Positions 45,692 through 55,500 of a stretch of 64,000 nt of DNA are shown one piece after another. The DNA is from Allorhizobium ampelinum S4 (GTDB taxonomy: Bacteria; Pseudomonadota; Alphaproteobacteria; Rhizobiales; Rhizobiaceae). The position numbers and the translations under genes are program-made. Below the pieces are notes generated by a model. That model saw nothing but the letters and a program-made list of their open reading frames with translations, had not been told where the DNA came from and did not search any database. How positions within the stretch are numbered: the stretch's first letter is position 1; the number at the start of each line of letters is the position of its first letter. The stretch covers positions 3,227,001 through 3,291,000 of the forward strand of contig NC_011989.1 of NCBI RefSeq assembly GCF_000016285.1, written 5' to 3'.

Positions 45692-47206
45692 ATGACGCTG
45701 AACCTCACCGGAAAACACCTGATTGCCGGCGAATGGGTTGAAGGTACGGGAACCTTCAGCTCCAGCCCTGCTTCGGGCGAGAGCCATACATTCTTCCTGG
45801 GCTCCGCCGCTCTGGTCGACCGCGCCATGAAAGCCGCCGAACAGGCCTTTGCCAGCTATGGCTATTCCTCCCGCGAAGAGCGCGCCAAGTTTCTGGAAGC
45901 CATCGCCGAGGAAATCGATGCGCGTGGCGATGAAATCACCAAGATCGGCACCCAGGAAACCGGCCTGCCGGAAGCCAGGCTCGTCGGCGAACGTGGCCGC
46001 ACCACCGGCCAACTGCGGTTGTTTGCCGAGCATATCCGCAAGGGCGATTATCTCGACCGCCGCTACGATGCCGCCCTGCCGGAACGCCAGCCCCTGCCCC
46101 GCCCCGACATTCGCCTGATGCAGCGGCCCATCGGCCCGGTCGGCGTGTTCGGCGCGTCGAACTTTCCGCTGGCCTTCTCCACCGCGGGCGGCGACACCGC
46201 CTCGGCGCTGGCCGCCGGTTGCCCTGTTGTCGTCAAGGGTCATGAAGCCCATCCCGGCACGTCCGAAATCGTCGCCCAGGCGATCCACGCTGCCATCAAG
46301 AGCACCGGTGTTCATCCCGGCACCTTTTCGCTGGTGCAGGGCGGCAACCGCGAAACCGGCGAAGCCATCTGCCTGCATCCGTTGACCCGCGCCGTCGGCT
46401 TTACCGGCTCGCTGCGCGGTGGCCGCGCGCTGTTTGATCTCTGCGTGCGCCGTGATGAGCCCATTCCATTCTTCGGCGAATTGGGATCGGTCAATCCGAT
46501 GTTCCTGCTGCCCGCCGCCGTCTCGGCCCGTGGCGAGGCCATTGCCAAGGGTTGGGCGGGTTCGCTCACCATGGGCGCTGGCCAGTTCTGCACCAATCCC
46601 GGCATCGCCATCATCAAGGCAGGCCCTGAGGCCGACGCCTTCCTGGAAGCCGCCAAGACCGCGCTGGCTGCCGCCAATGCCCAGACCATGCTGACCGATG
46701 GCATTGCCAATGCCTACCGCGAAGGTGCCAAGCGCATCGAGGAAACCTCGGGCGTCCAGTCCGTGCTGACCTCCACCTGCGACCTGCGCAATGCCAAGCC
46801 CTATCTGTTTGCCACGACAGGTGAAAACTGGCTGGCAAACCATGTGTTGAGCGAGGAAGTCTTCGGTCCGCTCGGTGTGTTCGTCACTGTCAAGGACGAA
46901 GATGAAATGGTTGGCATTGCAGAAAGCCTGGTCGGCCAGTTGACCACGACACTGCAAATGGACGACGCCGACGCGCAGATCGCGCGCAAGCTGCTGCCAA
47001 TCCTGGAACGCAAGTCTGGCCGCGTGCTGGCCAACGGTTTCCCGACTGGTGTCGAGGTTTGCGATGCCATGGTGCATGGCGGGCCTTATCCGGCCACCAC
47101 CAATTTCGGCGCAACCTCTGTCGGTACGATGGCGATCCGTCGCTTCCTGCGTCCGGTCAGCTATCAGAACATTCCGGTCGCCCTGCTGCCGGAAGACCTG
47201 CAATAA
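45692..47206 (+). CDS. 2-oxoglutarate semialdehyde (2,5-dioxovalerate) dehydrogenase
   Basis: A 504-residue aldehyde dehydrogenase. The catalytic Cys is in MGAGQFCTNPG (near residue 295) and the general-base Glu in FFGELGSVNPMF. Variant motifs such as FGASNFPLAFSTAGGDTASALAAGCPVVVKGHEAHPGTSE mark the 2,5-dioxovalerate dehydrogenase group rather than glyceraldehyde or betaine aldehyde types. It makes 2-oxoglutarate, the end of the non-phosphorylative pentose route. The ATG has AAAGGA about 9 nt upstream. The 169-bp gap before it is the longest within this run of genes and shows only weak dyads. Confidence 0.9.
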   Translation: MTLNLTGKHLIAGEWVEGTGTFSSSPASGESHTFFLGSAALVDRAMKAAEQAFASYGYSSREERAKFLEAIAEEIDARGDEITKIGTQETGLPEARLVGERGRTTGQLRLFAEHIRKGDYLDRRYDAALPERQPLPRPDIRLMQRPIGPVGVFGASNFPLAFSTAGGDTASALAAGCPVVVKGHEAHPGTSEIVAQAIHAAIKSTGVHPGTFSLVQGGNRETGEAICLHPLTRAVGFTGSLRGGRALFDLCVRRDEPIPFFGELGSVNPMFLLPAAVSARGEAIAKGWAGSLTMGAGQFCTNPGIAIIKAGPEADAFLEAAKTALAAANAQTMLTDGIANAYREGAKRIEETSGVQSVLTSTCDLRNAKPYLFATTGENWLANHVLSEEVFGPLGVFVTVKDEDEMVGIAESLVGQLTTTLQMDDADAQIARKLLPILERKSGRVLANGFPTGVEVCDAMVHGGPYPATTNFGATSVGTMAIRRFLRPVSYQNIPVALLPEDLQ

Positions 47207-47221
47207 GCGCGGACGAACAGC

Positions 47222-48163
47222 ATGGCTGACATAACCGAAACGGGTGCAGAGATCGGCCAGCCCTTCGTTGGGCTTGCCGATTGGGGCACCAGCAATTTCC
47301 GCCTCTGGCTGGTGGATGGCGCGGGCAATGTGCTCGGCGAGCGCCAGTCTGCCGACGGCATGTCGGCCTGCGCGGCGGACAACCGGTTTGCAGCCGTGTT
47401 GGAAGAACATCTGGAGGCGCTGTCAGCGCCTCTGGATCTTCCGGTGGTGATCGCCGGCATGGCGGGCGCTCGCGCCGGTTGGCTGGAAGCGCCCTATGTC
47501 GAAACCCCCGCTTCGCTGTCCGGTCTTCATCACCATAGCGTCAGCCCGAAAGCATCGCGCCCGGTTTATATTCTGCCCGGCCTCTGCCAGATCAACACCG
47601 GCCCCTTTGATGTGATGCGCGGCGAAGAAACCCAGCTTGCCGGTGTCGTGGCGGGTGGCATGGCTTCGGGCGTGATCTGCATGCCCGGCACCCATTGCAA
47701 ATGGGTGGATCTGGAAAACGGCGTGGTGCAGAGATTTCGCACCGTCATGACCGGCGAACTGTTTGACCTGATTGCCAAACAATCGATCCTGCGCCTATCG
47801 ATCCAGCAAGCCCCGGCAGAAACCGACCAGACCGTGTTTGCCGATGCTGTCAGCGAAGCGCTGGGCGAAAATTTCACCCTGACCACCAGCCTGTTTTCGA
47901 TCCGTGCCGCCGGTCTGCTTTCATCGCCTGGAGCCAATGAGGCGGCCAGTCGGCTCTCCGGCCTGCTGATCGGCGCGGAAATCGCGGGCATGCGCGAGTG
48001 GATCGGTTCCGGCAAGACCGTGCATATCGTCGGCTCGAAAGCGCTCTCGGCGCTCTATGCCAAGGCGATCACCCTGGCGGACGGCAGTGCCAGCATTCTT
48101 GACGGCAGCGCCCTGGTGCGCGACGGTCTGTTTGCCGCCGCCAAGGCCATTCTTCAAAACTGA
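47222..48163 (+). CDS. dgoK: 2-dehydro-3-deoxygalactonokinase
   Basis: A 313-residue sugar-acid kinase (E. coli DgoK 292), phosphorylating 2-keto-3-deoxygalactonate. Seen: the phosphate-binding start VGLADWGTSNFRLWLVDGAGNVL, the middle MRGEETQLAGVV and CMPGTHCKWVDLENG, and the AEIAGMREWIG stretch typical of DgoK. It is 15 nt after the aldehyde dehydrogenase gene and 15 nt before dgoA, so they share a transcript. Confidence 0.93.
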   Translation: MADITETGAEIGQPFVGLADWGTSNFRLWLVDGAGNVLGERQSADGMSACAADNRFAAVLEEHLEALSAPLDLPVVIAGMAGARAGWLEAPYVETPASLSGLHHHSVSPKASRPVYILPGLCQINTGPFDVMRGEETQLAGVVAGGMASGVICMPGTHCKWVDLENGVVQRFRTVMTGELFDLIAKQSILRLSIQQAPAETDQTVFADAVSEALGENFTLTTSLFSIRAAGLLSSPGANEAASRLSGLLIGAEIAGMREWIGSGKTVHIVGSKALSALYAKAITLADGSASILDGSALVRDGLFAAAKAILQN

Positions 48164-48178
48164 CGTTAGGACCAGATC

Positions 48179-48826
48179 ATGACCACCACCCATACCCCAT
48201 GGCCGCAGTTGAAGCGCGAACTCGTCGCCATCCTGCGCGGCATCGGTCCTGAGGACATCGAAAGTGTTGTCGATGTGCTTCTGGAACAGGGCTTCGAGGC
48301 CATCGAAGTGCCGTTGAATTCGCCCGATCCGTTCATTTCCATTGAAAAGGCCCGCAAACGTGCGCCTGATGGTGTGCTGATCGGCGCGGGAACCGTACTG
48401 GATGCCGGTTCGGTCGAGCAATTGCACAGTGTTGGCGGCAACCTTCTGGTGACACCGAACACCGACCCGGCAGTCATTGGCCAGGCCGCCCGGCTGGGCA
48501 TGGTCTCCATGCCCGGCGCCTTTACGCCGACAGAAGCGCTGGCCGCCATCAAGGCCGGTGCCTCGGCGATCAAATTCTTCCCCGCCAGCGTGCTGGGACC
48601 AAGCGGCATCAATGCCATCAAGGCCATTCTGCCCGCCAATTTCCCAATCGGCGCCGTCGGCGGCGTTGGCGAAAACAATTTCGGCGACTATCTGAAGGCG
48701 GGCGTCCGCGCCTTCGGCATCGGCACCAGCCTCTACAAGCCCGGCGACAAGGCCGATGTGGTCAAAGAACGCGCCGCAACGCTGGTCGCTGCCTATGATG
48801 CCGCCGTTGCTGCCCATAAGGCATAG
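48179..48826 (+). CDS. dgoA: 2-dehydro-3-deoxy-6-phosphogalactonate aldolase
   Basis: A 215-residue class I aldolase (E. coli DgoA 205). It splits KDPGal to pyruvate and glyceraldehyde 3-phosphate. Seen: LVAILRGIGPEDIESVVDVLLEQGF with the conserved Glu in AIEVPLNSP, LIGAGTVL, TPNTDPAVI, and the Schiff-base Lys in SAIKFFPASVLGP. The ILRG start separates DgoA from Eda (which reads IxR-V). TAGGA lies before the ATG. A terminator-like hairpin follows. Confidence 0.93.
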   Translation: MTTTHTPWPQLKRELVAILRGIGPEDIESVVDVLLEQGFEAIEVPLNSPDPFISIEKARKRAPDGVLIGAGTVLDAGSVEQLHSVGGNLLVTPNTDPAVIGQAARLGMVSMPGAFTPTEALAAIKAGASAIKFFPASVLGPSGINAIKAILPANFPIGAVGGVGENNFGDYLKAGVRAFGIGTSLYKPGDKADVVKERAATLVAAYDAAVAAHKA

Positions 48827-48840
48827 GGTTTCATCCACTG

Positions 48841-48874
48841 TCTGCCAGCGTTAACGTCACCATGCGCTGGCAGA
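48841..48874 (+). terminator. Hairpin after dgoA
   Basis: A perfect 10-bp stem TCTGCCAGCG / CGCTGGCAGA around a 14-nt loop, 14 nt after the dgoA stop. No T run is visible, but position at the end of the operon favours termination. Confidence 0.6.
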
Positions 48875-48957
48875 TAGAGAGATCGATCTATCCGCCCATG
48901 AAGTACATACCCAAAAAATCCTGTATCATGGATAGGATCTGGTTTGAGGGAATACAC

Positions 48958-49320
48958 ATGCGGCTGATATTGCTGGGCTTGGGCTGGTTTTTCGTCGCGC
49001 TGGGCATTGTCGGCATTTTCCTTCCAGTGCTACCGACCACGCCGTTCATTATCCTTGCCGCCGCCCTGTTTGCTCGCTCCTCGCCGCGCTTTGAGCAATG
49101 GCTGCTCGACCATCCCCGTTTCGGCCAGCCGCTCCTGGACTGGCGCCGCCAAGGTGCAATCTCGCGGCGCGCCAAGGTCGCCGCCGTCCTGGCGATGGCC
49201 GTCAGCTTTGCCGTGATGTGGTTCTTCTCATCCGCACCGCTTTACGTGCGCGTTGGTACCGGGATCATCCTACTCTGCTCGGCGGCTTTTGTCGTCACCC
49301 GGCCTGCGCCGAAACAGTAA
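48958..49320 (+). CDS. DUF454 (YbaN-like) small membrane protein
   Basis: A 120-residue inner-membrane protein with about three helices: LILLGLGWFFVALGIVGIFLPVLP, VAAVLAMAVSFAVMWFFSS and VGTGIILLCSAAFVV. The DUF454 motif GIFLPVLPTTPFIILAAALFARSSPRFEQWLL and the HPRFGQPLLDWRRQGAIS loop are clear. Function is unknown; E. coli YbaN is the named relative. ATG 48958 is set by GAGGG 6-8 nt upstream and by the helix starting there; the frame is open 96 nt further but without a site. It stands alone, converging with the DMT transporter gene 3 nt away. Confidence 0.87.
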   Translation: MRLILLGLGWFFVALGIVGIFLPVLPTTPFIILAAALFARSSPRFEQWLLDHPRFGQPLLDWRRQGAISRRAKVAAVLAMAVSFAVMWFFSSAPLYVRVGTGIILLCSAAFVVTRPAPKQ

Positions 49321-49323
49321 TCT

Positions 49324-50238
49324 CTATTCCGGCACCGCCGGCAGCACGCAGTCGGTCTTGTTCAAATGCCGCTCGCGGAAGAAGATGAACAGGCCGGAGC
49401 CGATAATCAGGGCCGCGCCGATCACCATGCCGGTGCGCGGCACGTCGCCGAAAAACAGCCAGCCGAACAGCACGGCCCAGAGCAGCAGCGTATATTGCAA
49501 GGGCGCAACCGCTGCGGCATCGGATATTTTCAGCGCCCGGTTGACCAGCATATGCGCCGCCATGGCAACGATGCCAAGCAGGCCCAGCATGACGATATCG
49601 GTGGCGGAACCGATCTCCACCCAATCGAAGGGCGCGAAAAACAGTCCGCCAACCAGCGCCGCCGTCACCTGGAACAGCACCAGCAGCTTATCCGGCGTAG
49701 CCCGCAGCGAACGGCCGGACAGCATCATGAAAGCAAAGGCAGCGCTGCCGATAATGGAGATCAGCGCTGGTGCCGAAAACATCGCCCGCGACGGTTCCAG
49801 CGTGATGATCACACCGATAAAACCGACCACGATGGCGGTGATGCGCCGCCAGCCAAGCTTTTCCCCCAGCAGAAACGGCGCGCAGGCGGCCACATAGATC
49901 GGCGCGGCAAGCCAATAGGTCATCACATCGGCGAGCGGCAGATAGCTGACGGCGTAGTAGAACCCAATGATTTCCACCGTCGAGCACGTCACCCGGGCCA
50001 GCTGCATCCAGGGCCGTTCAACGCTGAGAATAGGCGCAAACCCACCACGCACCAGAAACGGCAGCAGGATCAGCAGCGCCGCGACGCTGCGCAGCACCAC
50101 GACCTGCCCCAGCCCGTAATGGGCCACCAGCGCCTTGGCCATGGCATCGTTCAGCGCAAACATCAGCATCCCCGCCAGCATGATGGCCGGACCGGTGGCA
50201 CGAGAGGTTTGAAAATTGGCGAGGAGCGAACGGATCAC
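49324..50238 (-). CDS. DMT superfamily transporter (EamA)
   Basis: A 304-residue inner-membrane protein with ten predicted helices in two EamA repeats (for example GPAIMLAGMLMFALNDAMAKALVAHYG in the first, LIISIIGSAAFAFMMLSGRSLRA-like in the second, IISIIG preceded by SAPAL). Such proteins usually export metabolites such as amino acids or their analogues. The start appears to be GTG 50238 with AAGG about 12 nt upstream; the next ATG falls inside helix 1. It is divergent from the GntR-MFS pair, with a perfect palindrome in the gap, so all three genes may be under one switch. Substrate unknown. Confidence 0.85.
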   Translation of the reverse strand: MIRSLLANFQTSRATGPAIMLAGMLMFALNDAMAKALVAHYGLGQVVVLRSVAALLILLPFLVRGGFAPILSVERPWMQLARVTCSTVEIIGFYYAVSYLPLADVMTYWLAAPIYVAACAPFLLGEKLGWRRITAIVVGFIGVIITLEPSRAMFSAPALISIIGSAAFAFMMLSGRSLRATPDKLLVLFQVTAALVGGLFFAPFDWVEIGSATDIVMLGLLGIVAMAAHMLVNRALKISDAAAVAPLQYTLLLWAVLFGWLFFGDVPRTGMVIGAALIIGSGLFIFFRERHLNKTDCVLPAVPE

Positions 50239-50336
50239 GACTGTAGGCCTTGATAAAAGGAAAAACGAATTGGCGCGTCCCTATCATGCGCGGAGCGAAC
50301 CGCCCATACAGATCCGCTGAAATAAGTGTGCGACAA

Positions 50337-50371
50337 CAATTGATAAAGTCATCGGATGACTTTATCAATTG
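50337..50371. promoter_or_regulatory. Perfect 35-bp palindrome; combined operator and divergent promoter
   Basis: Two exact 16-bp arms (CAATTGATAAAGTCAT at 50337-50352 and its complement at 50356-50371) around CGG. Within it TTGATA (50340-50345), a 17-nt spacer and TATCAA (50363-50368) form a sigma-70-like promoter. Because the sequence is symmetric, the same promoter reads on both strands: rightward to the GntR gene, leftward to the DMT gene. Rightward transcription would start at about 50375-50376, on the ATG itself. It is the obvious operator for the GntR protein. Confidence 0.7.
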
Positions 50372-50375
50372 TCCC

Positions 50376-51071
50376 ATGAGACCTCTGCAAAAAACCAATC
50401 TGGCCGATGGGGCCGCCGAACGTATTCGAAACGCGCTTAGCCGTGGGACGTGGCGGGTCGGCGAAAAATTGCCGAACGAGCAAGGCCTGTCTGAAGCGCT
50501 GCATGTCAGCCGGGGCACGATCCGCGAAGCCGTGCGGGTTCTGGTGGCGCAGGGCCTGCTGGAAACCCGCCAGGGCTCCGGCACCTATGTGATCAAAGAC
50601 CGCATCACCCCCGAACCGCTGGACCTTGCCCGCCGCACCAGCCTGCGCGACCGGCTGGAGGCCCGGCTGGCACTGGATGTCGAGGGGGCAAGGCTGGCCG
50701 CCATCAGGGCGAGACCGGCCACCATCAGGCAATTACACGCCCTGCTGGATCAGCGTGGCCATTCCGGTGCTGATCCCGACCGTAACGCTTTTATCGCTCG
50801 CGATCTGGCCTTTCACCGGGCGGTGATCGCCGCATCGGAAAACGCCGCCATGCTGGAGCTTTACGAGTTTTTCACCCGCTCGATTACCCAGACCATTGAG
50901 GCGACCACCGGCGGCCTGCTGCCGGAACCGGACCTTGACGCCCACCGCGCCATTGTCGATGCCATTGCCAGCGGCGATCCAGGCCAAGCAGACAGTGCGG
51001 TGCGCGCCTTCATGCAGCCGGTGCTTATCTTTCTCGATGACATTGCCTCCACTGAAAGCCTTAACCGATGA
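50376..51071 (+). CDS. GntR family regulator (FadR/FCD subgroup)
   Basis: A 231-residue regulator. The winged helix spans residues 7-72 (AAERIRNALSRGTWRVGEKLPNEQGLSEALHVSRGTIREAVRVLVAQGLLETRQGSGTYV, in two blocks), then an FCD domain with candidate metal ligands in NAFIARDLAFHRAVI and LDAHRAIVDAIASGD. No ribosome binding site is visible before ATG 50376, since the palindrome ends 5 nt upstream; a leaderless message is likely. A longer frame upstream would translate the palindrome and is rejected. Its stop overlaps the MFS start (ATGA), so it probably regulates that transporter and the divergent DMT gene. Confidence 0.86.
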   Translation: MRPLQKTNLADGAAERIRNALSRGTWRVGEKLPNEQGLSEALHVSRGTIREAVRVLVAQGLLETRQGSGTYVIKDRITPEPLDLARRTSLRDRLEARLALDVEGARLAAIRARPATIRQLHALLDQRGHSGADPDRNAFIARDLAFHRAVIAASENAAMLELYEFFTRSITQTIEATTGGLLPEPDLDAHRAIVDAIASGDPGQADSAVRAFMQPVLIFLDDIASTESLNR

Positions 51072-52348
51072 CGAATGCCCATCCCAAGCTTGATCTTGGC
51101 GACGAATTGCTGATTGATGCGCAGGCCGAAGACGCCCCTCTCCCGCCGCAGGCATCAGGCCGGTCGCCTCTGTCGCGCATCGTTCTGGGCATCAGCCTCG
51201 TGTTGATTGCCTTCAACCTGCGCCCGTTGTTTTCCAGCGCCTCGACACTGCTGCCGGAAATACGCGATCAATTGGGTCTCTCCGTGCTGGGTGCCAGCCT
51301 GCTCACCACCTTGCCGGTGGTTTGCCTTGGGGTCTTCTCACCCTTGGCGCCCAGACTTGGCGACCGCTACGGCGCGGAAAAGACCCTGTTGGCCGTCATG
51401 GCGTTTCTGGCCATCGGCACCGCCTTGCGCGGCTTTTCCAGCCTTCCCACCTTGTTTTTCGGCACAGCGCTTGCCGGTGCCTGCATTGCGGTCGGAAATG
51501 TGCTGCTCCCGGGATTGGTGAAACGTGATTTCCCTGATCGGGCCGCGTTGATGACCGGCTTTTACACCATGGCGCTCTGTGGTGGCGCGGCGGCTGCCGC
51601 CGGGCTGACCCTGCCGATCGAGGCGGCCAGCGGCGGTTCGCTGGCCATCGGCCTTGCCGCCTGGGCACTTCCGGCTGCCGTGGTGTTCCTGCTGTTTCTG
51701 CCGCAGGCCTTTTCCAGTCATGCGGCAAGGCCGGGTTTCAAAACCGACGTGAAAGGCCTTTGGCGTGACCGGCTGGCCTGGAACGTGACGCTTTATACCG
51801 GGTTACAATCGGCGCTGGCCTATTGCGTCTTTGGTTGGCTGGTGCCGATCCTGCGCGAACGTGGGCTGGATGGGGTAACGGCAGGCGCGGTCGTCTCGGT
51901 CTCGGTCATGGTGCAGGCGGCGGCCTGTATTGTCGCGCCGCAGCTTGCCGTTCGGGGCAGGAACCAAAGCCTCGTCAATGCCACTGTAGCCATTCTCGCG
52001 GTCATCGCGCTGATCGGTCTGTTGTTTGCGCCGCTTTCCACCCTGTGGATCTGGGCCGTTCTGCAAGGCATCGGTCAGGGTGGCCTGATTGCACTGGCCA
52101 TGACCGCCATCGTGCTGCGCTCCGGCAGCCCGCAGATTGCCGCCCATCTCTCCGGCATGGCGCAATGCATTGGCTATTGTCTGGCCGCCATTGGCCCGCT
52201 GCTTGTCGGGCTGATCCGTGGCTTCACGGGCAGTTTCGCCTGGGCCGCGCTGCTGTTTGCCGCGCTCGGCCTTGGCGCGACCTGGAATGGCTGGCGGGCA
52301 GGCCGCGATCTGCGGGTCGATGTGGTGATCGACGAAAAACCTCATTGA
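51068..52348 (+). CDS. MFS transporter, CynX/NimT family
   Basis: A 426-residue inner-membrane carrier with about 12 helices after a 35-residue cytoplasmic head. The CynX/NimT start IVLGISLVLIAFNLRPLFSS and the loop PLAPRLGDRYGAEKTLLAV (MFS motif A-like) are recognisable, as is LYTGLQSALAYCVFGWLVPILRERG in the second half. CynX is associated with cyanate and NimT with nitroimidazole resistance, so substrate cannot be assigned. It is translationally coupled to the GntR regulator by an ATGA overlap. The 222-bp gap after it holds no supported gene; TTGACA at its stop lacks a matching -10. Confidence 0.87.
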   Translation: MTNAHPKLDLGDELLIDAQAEDAPLPPQASGRSPLSRIVLGISLVLIAFNLRPLFSSASTLLPEIRDQLGLSVLGASLLTTLPVVCLGVFSPLAPRLGDRYGAEKTLLAVMAFLAIGTALRGFSSLPTLFFGTALAGACIAVGNVLLPGLVKRDFPDRAALMTGFYTMALCGGAAAAAGLTLPIEAASGGSLAIGLAAWALPAAVVFLLFLPQAFSSHAARPGFKTDVKGLWRDRLAWNVTLYTGLQSALAYCVFGWLVPILRERGLDGVTAGAVVSVSVMVQAAACIVAPQLAVRGRNQSLVNATVAILAVIALIGLLFAPLSTLWIWAVLQGIGQGGLIALAMTAIVLRSGSPQIAAHLSGMAQCIGYCLAAIGPLLVGLIRGFTGSFAWAALLFAALGLGATWNGWRAGRDLRVDVVIDEKPH

Positions 52349-52570
52349 CACCAAATGGTTAAATCGGAAGAGTAAAAGGACCTGCCACGGAAAATGGCAA
52401 GGTGCATTCCATGCGCGACACTCTCAAGTCTTGGATGGATGTGGGGCCGTCGCAATGGTTTCAAGACGAGAATGTTTGAGCATTGTCTTGCCTTGGAATA
52501 AGGAAATGGACGAGACGTGGGCGGCTCGTCGCGGCGCGCCGGTTGATCGACGGAAAGAGGGGCAATTGTC

Positions 52571-55500
52571 ATGGGTCTGCAACGGATATTCGCCGGGACG
52601 GTGCTTGCCTTCCTGGGTCTCATGCTGCCAGCCTCCATACAATCAGCGATGGCTGCCGAAACCAACCGCAGCATCGCCCTGACCCAGGATGGCGATTACA
52701 GCGGCTTTGACCTGCGCACCGCGCAAAACGTCACGCTGGACCAATGCCAGGCAAGCTGTATCGATGACAAATCCTGCCGCGCTTTCACCTATAATCTCAA
52801 GGCGCGCTGGTGCTTCCTGAAATCGGATTTCAACCAGATCAGCCCCTTTGCGGGTGCTGTTGCCGGTAAGATTGTCACCAGTGCCACTGAGCCGGATATC
52901 GGCGCGCCCGCAAAGCTCGGCTTCATCTCCGATGGTCTGCGCGCACAAGCCAACGCGTTCAAAGCGCGGCTGGCACAGACGGCGGAACAGCCCGAACTGG
53001 GCCTGAACGGATTGATCGGACGCGCCCATGCCAGCCTGTCGGCGGGCAAAGGCACGGACGCCCTGGCCGGGTTTCTGGCCGCCGTCCAGCTTTCCCCTGA
53101 GGATGCCAGCCTGTGGATCAGCGCCGCTCGTGCCGCCAACACCATCAAAGATGATCGCGCAACTGCCAATCAGGGGCTTTACGCTGCCCTTCTCGGCTAT
53201 GACCTGACCCGCAGCGCCAAGGAGCGAGCCGATGCACTGGCTGTGCTGGCCAAAGCGCTGGAGAAAAACGAGAATTTTCGCGCTGCACTGAACGCCTATA
53301 AGGCGAGCCTTGAGCTTATCGCCGATAAATCCGTTCGCGCCGCCTATCTGGCGCTGAAAGCCACCAAGGGTTTTCGCATCACCGGCAATAGCGTCGATGC
53401 CGATGCCGCATCCCCTCGCGCCTGCGTGCAATTTTCCGACCCGTTGATCAATCGCGGCACCGACTATACCGCCTTCGTCACCGTCAATGGCAAGCCTCCA
53501 AAAGTGCTGGAAGCCAAGGACAGCCAGCTTTGCATCGAGGGCCTCGACTATGGCCAGCGCTATACGATTGGACTGCGGGAAGGCCTGCCCTCCTCCGTCG
53601 ATGAGCCGCTGACGGCAAAGACCGATATCGATGTCTATATCCGCGACCGCAGCCCGACCGTGCGCTTTACCGGTGATCATTTCGTACTGCCGTCGGCGGC
53701 ACGGCGCGGCATTCCGCTGGTCTCTGTTAACACCGAGAGGGCCAATCTGAAGCTCTACCGGATTGGCGAACGGGCGATTGCGCCGCTGATGAGCAATTCG
53801 CAATTTCTCTCGCAGCTCAGTGGCTACGGGGCTGACCGGATCGAAAAGGACAATGGCGAACTGGTCTGGCAAGGTGCCATCGACATTGAAAGCAGCCTGA
53901 ACCGTGAGGTCACCACCAGTTTTCCGGTGGACGAGGCTCTGCCGGAACGCAAGCCCGGCATCTATGTGCTGACAGCTGCCGCCGCTGCCGGGAAAAGTGA
54001 CGAATGGGAAGACCGCGCCACCCAATGGTTCCTGGTGTCCGATATCGGCCTTTCCACCTTTGCCGGTACTGACGGGTTGAACGTGTTTGCCCGCTCGCTG
54101 AACTCCGCCAAGCCAATCGCCGGTGTCGAGCTGAAACTGCTGGCCCGCAACAACGAAATCCTCGGCACCGCCACCACCGATGATCAGGGCCGCGCCACCT
54201 TTTCCGCTGGATTGATGCGCTCCGGTGCGGCGCTAGCGCCTGCCGTTCTGACCGGCGAGCAACCGGGCAAGGATTTCGTGTTCCTCGACATGACCAAGGC
54301 CGGTTTCGACCTGTCGGACCGGGGCGTCACCGGGCGCACCGCACCGGGTGCCATCGATATTTTCGCCTGGACGGAACGCGGCATCTACCGCCCCGGCGAC
54401 ATGGTGCATGTGGCAGCCCTGGCCCGCGACATCGGCGCGGAAGCCATTGACGGCCTGCCGCTGACCTTCATTTTCACACGCCCCGACGGCGTGGAATATC
54501 GCCGCATGGTCAGCACCGGTGCAGGTCTTGGCGGTCATGTTGTGGATCTGGCGCTGGATACCTCGGTGATGCGCGGCACCTGGACGCTGGGCATTCATGT
54601 CGATCCGAAAAAACCGGCCATTGCCGAAAAGACCTTTCTCGTCGACGACTTCCTGCCCGACCGGATCGAGTTCGACCTGAAACCGGCAGCAGAGGTGCTG
54701 AAACCCGGCATGCCGCTGTCGGTTGGTGTCGATGGACGCTATCTCTACGGCGCACCGGCTGCTGGCCTTTCGCTGGAAGGCGACATGGTCATCAAGCCGA
54801 CCCGCAGCCGCGACGACCTACCCGGCTTCGTCTTCGGCCTTGCCGATGAAGAGGCCGGAGACAATAGCAGCCTGACGCTGGACGCTCTCGAACCGCTGGA
54901 TGACAAGGGCCATGGCAGCGTCGATCTTCAGGTTGATGATCTGCCCGCTACCACGCAGCTGTTGCAGGCGCAATTGTCCGTGCGCCTGAAGGAAGGCGGC
55001 GGCCGGGCGGTGGAGCGGCAATTGACCCTGCCGGTTGAGACCGGCCAGCCCGCCATCGGCATCAAGCCAGAGTTCTCCGGCGAACTTTCCGAAAACAGCA
55101 CCGGCCATTTCCAGCTCATCGCGCTCGACGCTGATGGCAAGCCGCAGGCGCTTCCTGGTGCAAAGTGGAAATTGTTGAAATTGGAGCGCGATTACCAATG
55201 GTATCGCGACGGCAGCGCCTGGCGCTTCGAACCGATCACCACCACCAAGCTTGCCGCCAGCGGCACGGTCGATATCGGCGCGGAGAAAACCGATCTGCCG
55301 ATGCCGGTCGGCTGGGGCCGTTACCGGTTGGAAGTCGATGCGCCAACACCGAATGGCGCGGCTTCCAGCATCGAATTCAACGCCGGCTGGTTTGTCGAGG
55401 CGGGCTCGACCGAAACCCCGGACGCATTGGAAATCGGCCTCGACAAGCCGGTCTATAAAATCGGTGAAACGGCAAAATTGAAAGTCTCATCGCGCTATGC

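Noticed and set aside
48862..48957. An N-terminal extension of the DUF454 protein
   Set aside because: It would start within the dgoA hairpin and has no ribosome binding site; ATG 48958 has GAGGG and begins the first helix.
52345..52375. A consensus TTGACA at the end of the MFS gene as promoter for alpha-2-macroglobulin
   Set aside because: No acceptable -10 box lies 16-18 nt downstream.
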